Positions 45,942 through 57,299 are shown, numbered from the stretch's first letter. The stretch: 64,000 nucleotides of DNA from Legionella waltersii (GCF_001468085.1 NZ_LNZB01000041.1:66096-130095), one strand, 5' to 3'. The notes: generated by a model from the sequence alone, not told the origin. Program-made: numbers and translations.

Positions 45942-47573
45942 ATGGCACTGGCTGATAATGCTTCAACCGTTGCAGCAAAATTTGCAAGCTTATCGATCCC
46001 ACGCCAAATTGGATTGCTTTTTGGATTAGCTGCGAGTGTTGCGGTTGGTATTGCTGTCGTAATGTGGTCTCGTGAACCCAGTTACGTTCCAATCTATGGG
46101 CAGCTCAATCCAAGAGATACCAATGAGATTTTAACTGTTTTAGAGCGTAATGGAGTTGATTTTGTAATCGACAAAACAAACGGCACCATTTTGGTTCCTG
46201 CGGATAATGTACAAAGCGCTAGGCTAAAACTAGCTGCTCAAGGTTTGCCTCGTGATTCAGACGTAAACTCCGAATTACTAGGCGGTACCGGAACTTTTAA
46301 TACAAGCCAATTTATGGAGAACGCGCGATACAAGCAGGCCCTTGAGTCTGAATTAGCACGTACAATCAGTAAATTTAATGACATTAAATCAGCGCGAGTT
46401 CATTTAGCTATCCCTAGAGAGTCTGCTTTTGTTCGAGATACTCAAGAGCCAAGCGCTTCGGTATTTATAGATGTTTATTCTGGATATGAGCTTAAAAAAC
46501 ACACGATAGGTGCGATAGTTAATTTGGTTGCGTCAAGCATTCCAAATTTGAGTGCTAGTCGAGTTACTGTTGTTGATCAAGATGGTCAACTACTGAGCGA
46601 AGGAAGTGGACAAACTTTATTCTCAGAAACAGACCGCTTTATGGATTATCGCCAAAATTTAGAGCAGCAGTATGCACAGAAAATTCAAGACATTTTGACA
46701 CCAATTTTAGGATTAGGTCGAGTAAGAGCTAAAGTATCCGCAGACATCGATTTTACCAGTTACGAACAAACTCAAGAAATGTTTAATCCCGAGTTACCAG
46801 CACTGCGAAGTGAGCATACCATTGAGGAAAAGAAAAGTGCTTCGAATGAAGCCAGTGGAGTACCTGGTACTGTATCAAATGTTCCTCAGGCAAATCCACA
46901 AGTACAACAAGGTGGTGGTGCTCAAGCATCCGCTAAACCAGGTGCTACTGGCCAGCAAACCACAAACGATCAATCTCAAGCAAAAGACATTCGAACTCAA
47001 AGTACTAAGAATTTTGAATTGGATAAAACGATCAGTCATACCAAAAAGCAACCGGGGACGATTAAACGACTTAGTGTTGCTGTATTAGTTGATAATAGGG
47101 CGGTTATGAATGAAAAAACTAAAAAACTAGATAAGAAACCTCTGTCTAAAAAGGAAATTGAGCAAATTAAATTACTGGTTTCTGATGCGATTGGATTGAA
47201 CACCAAGAGAGGTGATAGTTTAAATGTGATCAACAGCAGTTTTGTCAAACCTGAACCAATTGAAGCCTTGCCAGAAGACCCATTTTGGAAAAAGGACAGC
47301 TTCTGGTCAATAATAAAACAGGTTGGCGGTGGATTATTTGTCCTTTTGATGATTTTGGGCGTGCTAAGACCCATGCTGAAAACTCTTGCGAGCAATAAAG
47401 ACATGGAGCCTCTGAGCAAACCCACATCCGCTGGAGATGGGTCCTATGAGGGAAGCATATCCATAAAGGATGCAACAGATTATGACACACAAATTTCATT
47501 ATTAAGGCAGGTTGTGGATAGAGAGCCTAAAAGGGTGGCACAAGTAGTCAAATCATGGGTTGACCGAGGATAA
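45942..47573 (+). CDS. fliF: Flagellar MS-ring protein FliF
   Basis: 543-aa MS-ring subunit. Two transmembrane helices (about 22-42 and 460-480) flank a large periplasmic region with two ring-building motifs; the YIPIYGQLNPRDTNEIL-like N-terminal segment and SKFNDIKSARVHLAIPRE are conserved. A Gln/Ala/Ser-rich low-complexity insert (about 300-350) sits in the periplasmic part. The C-terminal tail binds FliG. fliG starts 2 bases later. Confidence 0.96.
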   Translation: MALADNASTVAAKFASLSIPRQIGLLFGLAASVAVGIAVVMWSREPSYVPIYGQLNPRDTNEILTVLERNGVDFVIDKTNGTILVPADNVQSARLKLAAQGLPRDSDVNSELLGGTGTFNTSQFMENARYKQALESELARTISKFNDIKSARVHLAIPRESAFVRDTQEPSASVFIDVYSGYELKKHTIGAIVNLVASSIPNLSASRVTVVDQDGQLLSEGSGQTLFSETDRFMDYRQNLEQQYAQKIQDILTPILGLGRVRAKVSADIDFTSYEQTQEMFNPELPALRSEHTIEEKKSASNEASGVPGTVSNVPQANPQVQQGGGAQASAKPGATGQQTTNDQSQAKDIRTQSTKNFELDKTISHTKKQPGTIKRLSVAVLVDNRAVMNEKTKKLDKKPLSKKEIEQIKLLVSDAIGLNTKRGDSLNVINSSFVKPEPIEALPEDPFWKKDSFWSIIKQVGGGLFVLLMILGVLRPMLKTLASNKDMEPLSKPTSAGDGSYEGSISIKDATDYDTQISLLRQVVDREPKRVAQVVKSWVDRG

Positions 47574-47575
47574 TT

Positions 47576-48565
47576 ATGGACGGGATAGAAAGAGCTGCTA
47601 TCTTACTATTAAGTATGGGAGAGAAAAATGCTTCCGAGGTTTTAAAGCACTTGGAGCCTAGACAAGTACAAAAAGTCGGTATGGCTATGTCAAAGATGAA
47701 CTCGGTAAGTAAGGCAAAAATGGAGTCAGTCCTCATTGATTTTATAAGTGCTATCGAAGATCAAACTAGTTTAACGGTGGACACTGAACATTATTTAAGA
47801 ACGGTACTTATTGAGGCGCTTGGCGAAGAAAAGGCGAATCCCTTTATCGATAGAATATTAGTTTCAAACAAAGACAGTGGTTTGAATAAATTGAAGTGGT
47901 TGGATGGACGTCTTATTGCTGAGGTAATCCGAAATGAGCATCCACAGATTATTGCAACAATCCTTATTCATCTTGATAGTGAACAATCAGCAGAGGTAGT
48001 GAGTTATTTCAGTGCTGAAAAAAGAGCGGAGGTTCTGTTGCGCATGTGCAATATTGATACTGTAAAACCTGAGGCTATTTCAGAGCTTGGGCATGTTATT
48101 GAAAAGCAGTTGAGTGGTCAAACTACAGGTAAAACGTCATCTGTAGGAGGAATTAAAACAGTAGCTGATGTTATTAACTTCCTTGATGGTGCTATGGAGG
48201 AAGAAGTTCTTGATAAAATAAAGGATTGGGATGAAGAATTAAGTGAAAAAATCCGTGACAAAATGTTTGTGTTTGAAAACATTAAAGACATGGATGATAG
48301 GAGCGTACAAACTCTATTACGTGAAGTCACTTCAGATCAGTTAAAACTTGCTTTAAAGGGAACTACAGAAACAACGAGAGAAAAAATATTTTCAAACATG
48401 TCTAAACGTGCAGCGGATCTATTAAGGGATGATATTGAAGTACAAGGTCCAGTCAAAGTCAGTGATGTAGAGAGGTCACAAAGAGATATTTTAGCGGTAG
48501 CAAGAAATCTTGCGGAAGACGGTAAAATTAGCTTGGGCTCTAAAGGTGGAGATGAATTAATTTAA
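47576..48565 (+). CDS. fliG: Flagellar switch protein FliG
   Basis: 329-aa rotor protein that contacts the stator. Armadillo middle domain carries EHPQIIATILIHL, followed by the PEAISELGHVIEKQL segment, and the C-terminal torque helix holds charged residues (DMDDRSVQTLLREV, TRDKM-like). Begins 2 bases after fliF. Full length. Confidence 0.96.
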   Translation: MDGIERAAILLLSMGEKNASEVLKHLEPRQVQKVGMAMSKMNSVSKAKMESVLIDFISAIEDQTSLTVDTEHYLRTVLIEALGEEKANPFIDRILVSNKDSGLNKLKWLDGRLIAEVIRNEHPQIIATILIHLDSEQSAEVVSYFSAEKRAEVLLRMCNIDTVKPEAISELGHVIEKQLSGQTTGKTSSVGGIKTVADVINFLDGAMEEEVLDKIKDWDEELSEKIRDKMFVFENIKDMDDRSVQTLLREVTSDQLKLALKGTTETTREKIFSNMSKRAADLLRDDIEVQGPVKVSDVERSQRDILAVARNLAEDGKISLGSKGGDELI

Positions 48566-48737
48566 CCTATTGATTCAACTCTTGAATTGAGCATGACTTA
48601 GGAAATATCAAACGGTTGAGAACATTGTTTTAATTTGGAATGGATAATAAACTAATTGATCGTATTATTTTATCTCTTAATGAAGAGAACGGGAGTATTT
48701 GTAAGTTCTGTGGATTTGATATGACTCAGGGGTGGCT

Positions 48738-49388
48738 ATGGCTAACGAGTTTGAACCATTTGATAAGCAACTGAAAGTGAGTGAGTTTAGCGCATGGGAA
48801 TACAAAGCCAATAATGAGAGTGCACCTGCAGAGGAAGAGCATGCAGAACTGATCACTGAATTAGAAGCCTTGAAGCAAAATGCCTATCAAGAAGGATATA
48901 CCAATGGGATGCAACAAGCACAGAAAGAGATAGATGACATGAAGTCAGAGTTAGTTAAATGGTTGGATCTATTGCAAAAACCCGTCCATATCATTGACGA
49001 GCAATTGACACAGGAGATAATCACAACAGTGATATGGCTTTGCCAAAAATCGATTGCTGTAGAACTGTCCATCAGTCCAGATAAACTGCACTCCCTCTTT
49101 GAGAAAATCAAAAAAGAATTACCTTCTTTGCATGGAAAAAGAATTCTAAAAATGCATCCTGAGGATGTTGACTGGATTAAGGCAAATTTTTCTCACAATG
49201 AAATTGAAGGGTTGCTAGAGATCTTAGACGGTGATCCCTTGTTAAGCCGAGGGGATTTTTACCTACAAGGTGATCATAGCGAATTAGATGGACGGATTGA
49301 GACTAGACTTAGCATGTTATTTGATCAGTTTATCACTACAGAACATTTGCAAGTGCAACCTAATTCAGGAAAAGAGAATAATGAATGA
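48738..49388 (+). CDS. fliH: Flagellar export regulator FliH
   Basis: 216-aa negative regulator and stalk for the FliI ATPase. An acidic N-terminus is followed by a coiled-coil ([20 protein letters not shown]) with the GxxxG-type pattern of FliH and a globular C-domain that binds FliI. Start ATG 48738 lies 5 bases after AGGGG; a GTG two codons upstream is also in frame. Assigned by motif and by order between fliG and fliI. Overlaps the fliI start by 8 bases. Confidence 0.88.
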   Translation: MANEFEPFDKQLKVSEFSAWEYKANNESAPAEEEHAELITELEALKQNAYQEGYTNGMQQAQKEIDDMKSELVKWLDLLQKPVHIIDEQLTQEIITTVIWLCQKSIAVELSISPDKLHSLFEKIKKELPSLHGKRILKMHPEDVDWIKANFSHNEIEGLLEILDGDPLLSRGDFYLQGDHSELDGRIETRLSMLFDQFITTEHLQVQPNSGKENNE

Positions 49389-50733
49389 ATTCAAATCGCA
49401 TTTGCGCACAATTTTACCTGAGGTAAGAGACAACCAACACTCAGGACTATTACATTGCGGAAGAATAAGTCGAGCAGTTGGTTTAACTCTTGAAGCGAAA
49501 GGGTTTAACCAACCGATTGGAGCACGTTGCTATGTGAACATTAACGAGCAGAATAAAGTTGAAGCTGAGGTGGTAGGTTTTAGTAATGACAGTGCCTATT
49601 TAATGTCTATAGGAAATATTCAAGGTATAGCTCCTGGAATGAGGATTATTCCTACAGGACGAGTAGCACAAGTAGCAGTTGGACCACAATTACTGGGTAG
49701 AATATTAAACGGCTCTGGTAACTTAATTGATGATGGACCTGTTATTGATACAGTGGATACATATCCATTAATGGGTGGTGTAATTAATCCTTTGAAACGA
49801 GCAGCAATTGATACTGCCCTTGACGTTGGAGTACGAGGAATAAATGGCTTGCTTACGGTTGGTCGTGGTCAGCGTATAGGTTTATTTGCAGGGAGTGGAG
49901 TAGGGAAGTCGGTTTTGCTAGGCATGATGACGCGCTTCACAGAAGCTGATGTAGTAGTCGTTGGTTTAATTGGAGAAAGAGGGCGTGAAGTTAAGGAGTT
50001 TATTGAGCATAATCTCGGAGTAGAGGGGCTTAAACGTGCTGTGGTTGTTGCTGCACCAGCTGATGAAAGTCCATTAATGCGCCTACATGGTGCAAAAGTA
50101 GCAACAAGCATCGCCGAATATTTTCGTGATCAGGGTAAGCATGTTTTACTCCTAATGGACTCCCTAACCCGATTTGCTCAAGCGCAGCGAGAAATCGGAC
50201 TCTCGATTGGAGAAGCTCCAGCAACTAAGGGATATCCTCCCTCGGTATTTGCAAAACTGCCTAAACTGGTTGAACGGGCAGGGAATGGTAAGCCTGGCAC
50301 AGGTTCAATTACTGCCTTTTATACGGTATTAACCGAAGGCGATGACATGCAAGATCCTATTGCTGATTCGGCACGTGCTATCCTAGATGGACATATTGTT
50401 TTGAGTAGATCTCTTGCAGAAGAGGGGCAGTATCCAGCGATAGACTTGGAAGCGTCCATCAGTCGTGTTATGCAGTCCATTGTTTCCGAACAACACATGA
50501 AGGATATGCTACAGTTCAAGAAATATTTATCGATATATCAAAAAAATAAAGATTTGGTTTTGCTGGGTGCATATACCAAGGGAAGCGACCCAGAATTAGA
50601 CATGGCCTTATCAGCGATTAACAGGCTTAGAGATTATCTTATTCAAAACATGAATGAACAGGTGAATTATAATCATAGCATTGAACTTTTGGAGGAATTA
50701 GTTGCAACATGCTTAACTAGGACTAAACCATGA
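49381..50733 (+). CDS. fliI: Flagellum-specific ATPase FliI
   Basis: 450-aa export ATPase, related to the F1 beta subunit. Walker A in FAGSGVGKS (near 170-177), Walker [13 protein letters not shown], and a conserved [12 protein letters not shown]. Start ATG 49381, inside the fliH end; a longer frame from 49288 lacks homology. fliJ begins in an ATGA overlap. Confidence 0.97.
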   Translation: MNEFKSHLRTILPEVRDNQHSGLLHCGRISRAVGLTLEAKGFNQPIGARCYVNINEQNKVEAEVVGFSNDSAYLMSIGNIQGIAPGMRIIPTGRVAQVAVGPQLLGRILNGSGNLIDDGPVIDTVDTYPLMGGVINPLKRAAIDTALDVGVRGINGLLTVGRGQRIGLFAGSGVGKSVLLGMMTRFTEADVVVVGLIGERGREVKEFIEHNLGVEGLKRAVVVAAPADESPLMRLHGAKVATSIAEYFRDQGKHVLLLMDSLTRFAQAQREIGLSIGEAPATKGYPPSVFAKLPKLVERAGNGKPGTGSITAFYTVLTEGDDMQDPIADSARAILDGHIVLSRSLAEEGQYPAIDLEASISRVMQSIVSEQHMKDMLQFKKYLSIYQKNKDLVLLGAYTKGSDPELDMALSAINRLRDYLIQNMNEQVNYNHSIELLEELVATCLTRTKP

Positions 50734-51203
50734 GTGAGCGATTGGGACGTTTAACATTGCTTTTACAAATTAAACAGGAACATACTCATACAGCTTATTT
50801 GGAGTTGTTAAAGGCCAAGGATTTATTCAATCAAAATAAGGCCAGGCATGAGCAACTCGTTGGATATAGGCAAGAATACATGAAGCAATTAGAAACTATG
50901 GGTCAGCAAGGTACTACGTTAGGCCCTCTTCGGAATCGTCTCAATTTCATTAATCACTTGGATACAGCTTTAATTCAGCTTAATACCCATTTAGCTCAAT
51001 TAGCAAAAGCAAGAACTAAAGCTGATTTGAGTTACAAGCAAGCTAAAACGGCAGAAGAAGGAATTAAAAAGCTCATTGAGCGCGTAAAAAAAGCAGAAGA
51101 ATACATCCTTCAGCGCCAAGAACAAAAAGAAATGGATGAGTATGCACGGAAGCAATGGTATAATAAGTTAAACAAGGATCATGAAAAACCTTTGGGTGAA
51201 TAG
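50730..51203 (+). CDS. fliJ: Flagellar export chaperone FliJ
   Basis: 157-aa antiparallel coiled-coil protein that sits in the FliI ring and escorts chaperones. Almost wholly helical with heptad Leu/Ala and many Lys/Gln (residues 5-140), as FliJ always is; sequence identity in this family is low, so position next to fliI decides. Its end overlaps the yhdP start by 23 bases. Confidence 0.85.
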   Translation: MSERLGRLTLLLQIKQEHTHTAYLELLKAKDLFNQNKARHEQLVGYRQEYMKQLETMGQQGTTLGPLRNRLNFINHLDTALIQLNTHLAQLAKARTKADLSYKQAKTAEEGIKKLIERVKKAEEYILQRQEQKEMDEYARKQWYNKLNKDHEKPLGE

Positions 51204-54200
51204 ATTATTTAAACAAGCTTGGCTAGCATTAGCCATACTCATTATCTTAGCGGCTGTGATTTCTAGCATATTCCGTTCTCTTACCCCATGGGCGAAACAA
51301 TACAAAGGTGAAGTTGAACAAAGGCTCACAAGTATAATAGGGCAACCAGTCACTATCGACAGCATGGAAACTGGATGGTATTGGTTCGAACCAGTAGTCA
51401 AATTAAAGCATGTATCTATAAAAAGTAATGATCAGCGTCCAATCGAAATTGGACAATTATTCGTGGGAATTAATTTATTGAAGTCACTTTGGCATTGGCG
51501 CATCCAGCCAGGTGTCCTTTATATTGATTCTCTTGATTTAAGTATAAGAAAATCAGGAAATCAATGGAAGATTGATGGTTTATCGTCTAATGAAATTGAT
51601 GCTACTGAAATCAATGAGAGTAAAACTCAGCAGCTATTGCTTTGGTTGTCTCAGCAAGAAAGCTTAATTTTAAAACATGTTTCTGCGCATACCCATCTTC
51701 AAGATGGTGCTTTAATACCTATTAACAATTTAAATTTATCCATAGTGAATAAAGGTGGATATTATAAAATTAAGGGAGAAGCTAGTCTTTTACAGACCAA
51801 CGCAACGAAATTTGAAATTCTTGGTCATATCGATTTCGATCCAACTGAACTTGATCAAACGAAGGGGCAATTGTACTTTTCCGTAAAAAAATTCCTTCCG
51901 GCCCAATGGCAAAGTATTCTGCCTAATTCACTTGTACAGATTGAAGGGGGCAAAGGAGATATTGAGCTATGGGCGGATCTTAATAAGGGTACCTTAACTA
52001 ATGTTCAAGCACATGTTAAATTCAAGCGTTTAGCATGGAAATTAATCAATCAAACTAAAAGTGAGTTGATCCAATCGTTTTATGCTAATTTGGGCTGGCA
52101 GCCTGAAAAAATGGGGTGGAAATTTCAGGCTGACCATGTCAAATTTAGAGCGGCAGGGGTAAAATGGCCGGAAAATCAATACTTGGTTCGTTTTAATAAA
52201 GAGCAAAATACCTATCAAGTATTTGTTAAATCACTTTTAGTAGAATCATTAGTAAACCAAGCGATTGAGTGGCCTGATTCTTTTTATCAGATTTTACAAT
52301 TAAAGCCTCATGGTGTCCTCACCGACACACAATTATTATTCAAGCAAAATCAAGTACTCTATTTCTTAACTCGTTTTAGCAATCTCGGATGGAGTGGAAA
52401 TCCCACTATCCCTGCAGTAGAGAATATTTCTGGCGTGTTGAATTGGCAACCGGACGAGGGTCGTTTAGAGTTGGATTCTGAGAATAGTCAAATTGAGGTC
52501 AATGGATACCCAGCTCAATCAGTAGATATCCTAAATGGTGCGCTTGATTGGAAGCGAATAAGTAATGGTTTACGAGTTAGTATTGATCGTTTTGTACTTA
52601 GCCAGCCAGATCTAACACTGAGTGCCAATGGAAGTATTGATGAGGTAACACGCGATTCATTGGGCCATATACGGTTTGAAATGGATTTCACGGGAAAAAA
52701 TTTACAAAAATGGATAGCCTTTTTGCCTAAACATCGTATGAAGCCTAAATTATTTATGTGGTTGAACAATGATGTCAAACGTCTTGGACAGGCTACTGGC
52801 AGAGTCTTGGTAAATGGTATGGCTAAGGATTTTCCCTTTGACAACAATCAGGGTGAGTTTTCAATTCAGAGTCACGTTCTTGGCGGAGACCTATTAATCA
52901 CCCCAAAATGGCAATTATTAAAGAATTTAGGTGGCTACATTAGGCTACATAACAGGAATTTAGAAATAGATGTTTTGGAAGGGTATGTAAAAGATGTACC
53001 TATAAATCAATTAAATCTGAGAATTGATGACATTGGAAAAGATAGAGAGACTTTATTGTTGCATACCATCGTGCAAGGAAGTGCTCAACAGATGCTCAAT
53101 TTTATTCTCAACTCACCTTTGAGAGATAAACTTAATGCCTTAAAAATGTTAACGATAAAAGGGATATTATCAATCAATCTACGCCTTGAAATTCCTCTTT
53201 ATCCCGAAAATGATGATAATTTAGCGAGAGGAGAAATACTGTTTAAAAATAATACAGTTCAAATTCATCATCAACTAGGTAATCTAAGTTTAGATCACTT
53301 AAAGGGTAATCTGTCATTCAATGAAAGTGAAATAGTGGATAGCACTCTCTTAGCTAGAGCATTTGGATATCCTTTAAACATAAGAGTTAAGTCAGAAATA
53401 CTGCCTCAACCATTGACCAAAATCTCCATTGAAGGGGAAACATCCATTGAATCCTTAAAAAGAAAGGTTGATATGCCTATATTTTCAATACTTCAGGGAA
53501 GGATAGCTGCTAAGGCATTGATTAAAATAACGGATAATCCCAATGATTTGGATAACGTTGTATTTCATTCTGATTTACGTGGTCTAGCTGTTAATCTTCC
53601 TCAACCTTTAGGTAAAAATTATAAAGACAAAGTTCCTTTATTGGTGAATTTAGATTTCAATCCGAAAAAAGCATTTCGCTTGAGAACAAAATTAGCTAAC
53701 CGGCTTAGTGCAGATATCATGTTCCAGCAAAAAAATGGTGTATTTTCATTGGACTCGGGTCAGATTCAATTAGGAGACTCACTAGCAGTCGTCCAAAAAA
53801 GACCAGGGCTTGGACTAGTAGGTAAACTGAAAGGATTAGATATAGAGGCGTGGAGAAAAGTGGTCAAGCAATTCGCAACAGTGAATAGCCAATACTCCAT
53901 ACTCCATAAACTCAGCTATATCGATCTCAAATTGGTTCATTTTGATTGGATGCATCAAAAACTGGATAATCTGTCCATTTTCGCTAAAAAAATGCCAGAC
54001 AATGATTGGTCCATTTTACTTAAACAGCTAAATATAAATGCTGATCTTTTGTATCATGCTTCAACAAATACCCTAACTGGGTTTGTAAAACGTTTGCACA
54101 TGGAAAAAATAACTGGTTCACCTGTTGGAGCATCGAGTGCTGCAAATTCAAATCCCGACGAAATTCCCAATTTAAATTTGCGAATTGATAATTTATCCAT

Positions 54201-55002
54201 CGGTCAATTAATGATTGGTAATGTGACACTTAAAAGTCATTCTACTCCAGAACAATGGAAAATTGATTATTGTCGAGTAGACTCCCCTTACTATCAGATT
54301 AATATTGAGGGTGATTGGAACAAAAAGAACAATAAACACCAAACCACTCTTCAAAGCAGAATGAATCTAAAAGATCTCGCTAAAAGCTTAAAATATTGGT
54401 CTATTTCGCCAGCAGTGGATGCTAAAAAGGGATATATGGAGTTCCGTGGAGGATGGAATGGAAGACTATATGACTTTTCTCTTTCCAATCTTAATGGCAC
54501 GATGTATATGCAATTAAAAAATGGTAGAATCACCCATTTAAGCCCCGAAACTGAGGAAAAACTAGGACTAGGTAAGCTTTTGAGTATTCTGAGTTTGCAA
54601 ACCATCCCTAGACGATTAAAACTTGATTTTAGTGATCTTTCAAACGAAGGCTATAGCTTCGACGTCTATAAAGGTAATTTTAATATCAAAAGAGGGATAA
54701 TGACTACGTCGAAGAGTTATATCGATGGTCCCGTCGCTTATGCCGACATGAAAGGGGACTTGGATTTAGTTCACAATCTGTATGATTTAAATTTGAGGAT
54801 TTCACCACATATAACAGCCAGTCTTCCTGTTGTTGCAACGATTGCTGGAGGACCAATTGCAGGCTTAGCAGCATGGGTGGCGAATAAAATCATCAATCAA
54901 AGCATGCAAAAGATTACTGGTTACACCTATAAAGTATCTGGACCATGGGATAACCCTATCGTACAGCAATTAACCATAGAAAAACAAACTAACGATACGT
55001 AA
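51181..55002 (+). CDS. yhdP: AsmA-like envelope protein YhdP
   Basis: 1273-aa inner-membrane-anchored protein with one N-terminal helix (residues 9-32), a DUF3971-type first half and an AsmA-like C-terminal part (GNFNIKRGIMTTSKSYIDGPVAYADMKG in part). In E. coli YhdP works with TamB and YdbH in phospholipid transport to the outer membrane; the long repeated beta-strand pattern here agrees with a lipid-channel bridge. Full length against E. coli (1266). Start overlaps fliJ, so it is the read-through partner of the flagellar block, a placement that looks accidental. Confidence 0.92.
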   Translation: MKNLWVNRLFKQAWLALAILIILAAVISSIFRSLTPWAKQYKGEVEQRLTSIIGQPVTIDSMETGWYWFEPVVKLKHVSIKSNDQRPIEIGQLFVGINLLKSLWHWRIQPGVLYIDSLDLSIRKSGNQWKIDGLSSNEIDATEINESKTQQLLLWLSQQESLILKHVSAHTHLQDGALIPINNLNLSIVNKGGYYKIKGEASLLQTNATKFEILGHIDFDPTELDQTKGQLYFSVKKFLPAQWQSILPNSLVQIEGGKGDIELWADLNKGTLTNVQAHVKFKRLAWKLINQTKSELIQSFYANLGWQPEKMGWKFQADHVKFRAAGVKWPENQYLVRFNKEQNTYQVFVKSLLVESLVNQAIEWPDSFYQILQLKPHGVLTDTQLLFKQNQVLYFLTRFSNLGWSGNPTIPAVENISGVLNWQPDEGRLELDSENSQIEVNGYPAQSVDILNGALDWKRISNGLRVSIDRFVLSQPDLTLSANGSIDEVTRDSLGHIRFEMDFTGKNLQKWIAFLPKHRMKPKLFMWLNNDVKRLGQATGRVLVNGMAKDFPFDNNQGEFSIQSHVLGGDLLITPKWQLLKNLGGYIRLHNRNLEIDVLEGYVKDVPINQLNLRIDDIGKDRETLLLHTIVQGSAQQMLNFILNSPLRDKLNALKMLTIKGILSINLRLEIPLYPENDDNLARGEILFKNNTVQIHHQLGNLSLDHLKGNLSFNESEIVDSTLLARAFGYPLNIRVKSEILPQPLTKISIEGETSIESLKRKVDMPIFSILQGRIAAKALIKITDNPNDLDNVVFHSDLRGLAVNLPQPLGKNYKDKVPLLVNLDFNPKKAFRLRTKLANRLSADIMFQQKNGVFSLDSGQIQLGDSLAVVQKRPGLGLVGKLKGLDIEAWRKVVKQFATVNSQYSILHKLSYIDLKLVHFDWMHQKLDNLSIFAKKMPDNDWSILLKQLNINADLLYHASTNTLTGFVKRLHMEKITGSPVGASSAANSNPDEIPNLNLRIDNLSIGQLMIGNVTLKSHSTPEQWKIDYCRVDSPYYQINIEGDWNKKNNKHQTTLQSRMNLKDLAKSLKYWSISPAVDAKKGYMEFRGGWNGRLYDFSLSNLNGTMYMQLKNGRITHLSPETEEKLGLGKLLSILSLQTIPRRLKLDFSDLSNEGYSFDVYKGNFNIKRGIMTTSKSYIDGPVAYADMKGDLDLVHNLYDLNLRISPHITASLPVVATIAGGPIAGLAAWVANKIINQSMQKITGYTYKVSGPWDNPIVQQLTIEKQTNDT

Positions 55003-55015
55003 CAATGGTGTATAA

Positions 55016-56380
55016 ATGAAACACATTCATATTTTAGGCATTAGTGGGACCTTCATGAGCGCTTTAGCCTTAATGGCTCGAGATTCAGGGTTTAAAGTAA
55101 CTGGAAGTGATGCCAATTGTTACCCTCCAGTCAGTGATTTACTGACTGCTAAGGGAATCTCATGGACTGAAGGGTATGAAGATGCAAGTTTGGCTCTACA
55201 GGCGGATTTAGTCATTATAGGAAATGCAATAAAACGTGGGATGCCTGTTCTTGAAGCGGTGATGGAGTCAGGGAAGCCATACACTTCAGGTCCTCAATGG
55301 CTGGCAGAGACTATTTTAGAAAAATATCAGGTCATTGCTGTAGCAGGTACGCATGGTAAAACAACGACTACTTCAATGATTTCATGGATTCTTGACCAAG
55401 CGGGTTTAAAACCGGGTTTCTTAATCGGTGGTGTTGCTTCAAATTTTAATACAAGCTCTTGTCTTGGTGCTGGGAACTGGTTTGTAATTGAAGCAGATGA
55501 ATACGACAGTGCATTCTTCGATAAAAGACCTAAATTCATGCATTATAGACCACGAATCGCTGTATTAAATAATTTAGAATTTGACCATGCAGATATTTAT
55601 CAAGATTTAGCAGCCATCCAAAAGCAATTTCATTACTTATTAAGAACGATTCCACCTAAAGGCATAGCTATTAAGCCTCGAGATGATAAAGCATTAAATG
55701 AAGTACTTGATCGTGGTCAATATTCTCAAGTTGAAGAAACCGCATTTGATGGACAAGCTGAATGGGTAGCAGAATTACTCGATGATAGTGGTTCATCTTT
55801 TAAAGTCTTGCACCATGGAAAGGTGGCTGCAGAAATTCACTGGCCTTTAATTGGACGGTTTAATGTAGAAAATGCGCTAGCTGCAATTGCTGCTAGCTAT
55901 CATGCAGGAGTCGAAATCAGAATAGCAGCAAAAGCTTTAGAGCAATTTATTCCTGTAAAGCGTAGACTTGAAGTCAAATCCAATCAATTTGGTGTAACAG
56001 TGTATGATGATTTCGCCCATCATCCTACGGCTATCACTAAAACCATAGATGCACTTAAAAAAAGTAAAAGACATCTACGTATTTTTGCTGTGATGGAGTT
56101 TGCATCTTATACGATGCGGACTGGAGTACATGCAGCAGATATGGCAGAAGCATTGGCTCCTGTTGACGGAGCTTTTGTTTTAGAACCGCAGGATTTTAAT
56201 TTGCAAAAAACAGTTGCAGATTGGATTTGTCCTTATAAGCTTTGCAAAAGTAACGAAGAGATAATCCAGTCTGTTGTATCTCAGGTTAGAACAGGGGATG
56301 CAATATTAGTGATGAGCAATAGAGGCTTTAATGGTATTCATCAACAATTGGTGAGTTCTATTGAGAAGCGATTTAGTTGA
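55016..56380 (+). CDS. mpl: Murein peptide ligase Mpl
   Basis: 454-aa Mur-ligase that joins recycled L-Ala-D-Glu-mDAP tripeptide to UDP-MurNAc. Rossmann N-domain (ILGISGTFMSALALMARD), ATP loop GTHGKTTTT (from residue 111), and the DDFAHHPTAI motif in the C-domain. Placed 13 bases after yhdP; both deal with the envelope. Confidence 0.95.
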   Translation: MKHIHILGISGTFMSALALMARDSGFKVTGSDANCYPPVSDLLTAKGISWTEGYEDASLALQADLVIIGNAIKRGMPVLEAVMESGKPYTSGPQWLAETILEKYQVIAVAGTHGKTTTTSMISWILDQAGLKPGFLIGGVASNFNTSSCLGAGNWFVIEADEYDSAFFDKRPKFMHYRPRIAVLNNLEFDHADIYQDLAAIQKQFHYLLRTIPPKGIAIKPRDDKALNEVLDRGQYSQVEETAFDGQAEWVAELLDDSGSSFKVLHHGKVAAEIHWPLIGRFNVENALAAIAASYHAGVEIRIAAKALEQFIPVKRRLEVKSNQFGVTVYDDFAHHPTAITKTIDALKKSKRHLRIFAVMEFASYTMRTGVHAADMAEALAPVDGAFVLEPQDFNLQKTVADWICPYKLCKSNEEIIQSVVSQVRTGDAILVMSNRGFNGIHQQLVSSIEKRFS

Positions 56381-56678
56381 GTTGTAATCACAGTCATTTG
56401 ATTTTTCTGCATATGAGGTATCTCCAAGCCCCGACCATCAGGGGGCGGATAACTAATTTGCCATTGAATCCCAAATGTCCCCTCTGTTTTTGAATCAAAA
56501 TAAACCAAACCTTAAAGGTAGATCCATTTAAATTACCTTTGTGAGATTTTTGTTTGCAAATAGTTGAATTAGTAGTTGCAATATTAGTTCTAGGATGATA
56601 AAAAAATTAAATGTGATTTGAATTTGTGACCAGTTGCTCGCTGCATTTGATGCGGGAAAACCTTGCTGGAGGGATGCC
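56381..56678. other. Intergenic region after mpl
   Basis: 298 bases, AT-rich, no gene. At 56429-56455 a short stretch (CCCCGACCATCAGGGGGCGG, then ATAAC) resembles the right arm of the family A palindromes but has no clear partner, so it is a probable decayed remnant. No convincing promoter or terminator is seen. Confidence 0.45.
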
Positions 56679-57287
56679 GTGCTAGAGTTTGCCAAATTTC
56701 AGCAGAACGCTTTGAGTTTATCTGACAAACTAATGCGGCGATTTGTTTCATCATTAGGATGTTGTAGCTTTTTTTATACCAATTCAATAAATGACGAGAG
56801 AATTCAGGATTGTCTTTTAATTAGTTTAGTGGCAAAGAGTTTGCATAAGGATAATGATTCTGTTCTTCTCGAATACCTTAGAAGCAACTTTTTGAATGCG
56901 AGGGTTACTCAAAGGGACTTAGCTGAGTTTAAACAAAAAACCTTAGCAGGAATATATATTTTGGTGTGGTCGCGTTATAGCTCGACTATTTCAACTTACC
57001 TGAATCAATCAATGATTGAATTGTTTCAAAGAGATTTGGAGGTGCTGTCACTCAATGATATGAATTCGCAGTTGTCTGACGAAAGTTTGTATGCCTTAAG
57101 CCAATATTGTTCATTTGCATATGAAAACCAGCAGATAAAAATTTACTCTGATTTAATGAGACATTTAGGTGAAAGTATTCAAGTAGATATATATACGCTA
57201 CGCTCTTCAAAACAAGAAAGCAGTTCATCATTCTATGATGTGTATTTAGGAGTTAAGCGTACTTTGGGACTCAATTTTCTGTTTTAA
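56679..57287 (+). CDS. Orphan protein (202 aa)
   Basis: No family recognised. Helical, soluble, with Cys and Ser-rich patches and no signal peptide or membrane helix. I chose the GTG at 56679 because GGAGGG lies 5 bases upstream; a TTG at 56634 in the same frame has no ribosome site. It ends 12 bases before the next orphan gene, so the two are probably one operon. The hydrophilic helical make-up and local setting would fit a Legionella effector, but nothing in the sequence demonstrates that. Confidence 0.6.
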   Translation: MLEFAKFQQNALSLSDKLMRRFVSSLGCCSFFYTNSINDERIQDCLLISLVAKSLHKDNDSVLLEYLRSNFLNARVTQRDLAEFKQKTLAGIYILVWSRYSSTISTYLNQSMIELFQRDLEVLSLNDMNSQLSDESLYALSQYCSFAYENQQIKIYSDLMRHLGESIQVDIYTLRSSKQESSSSFYDVYLGVKRTLGLNFLF

Positions 57288-57299
57288 GCAGGAGGCTAT

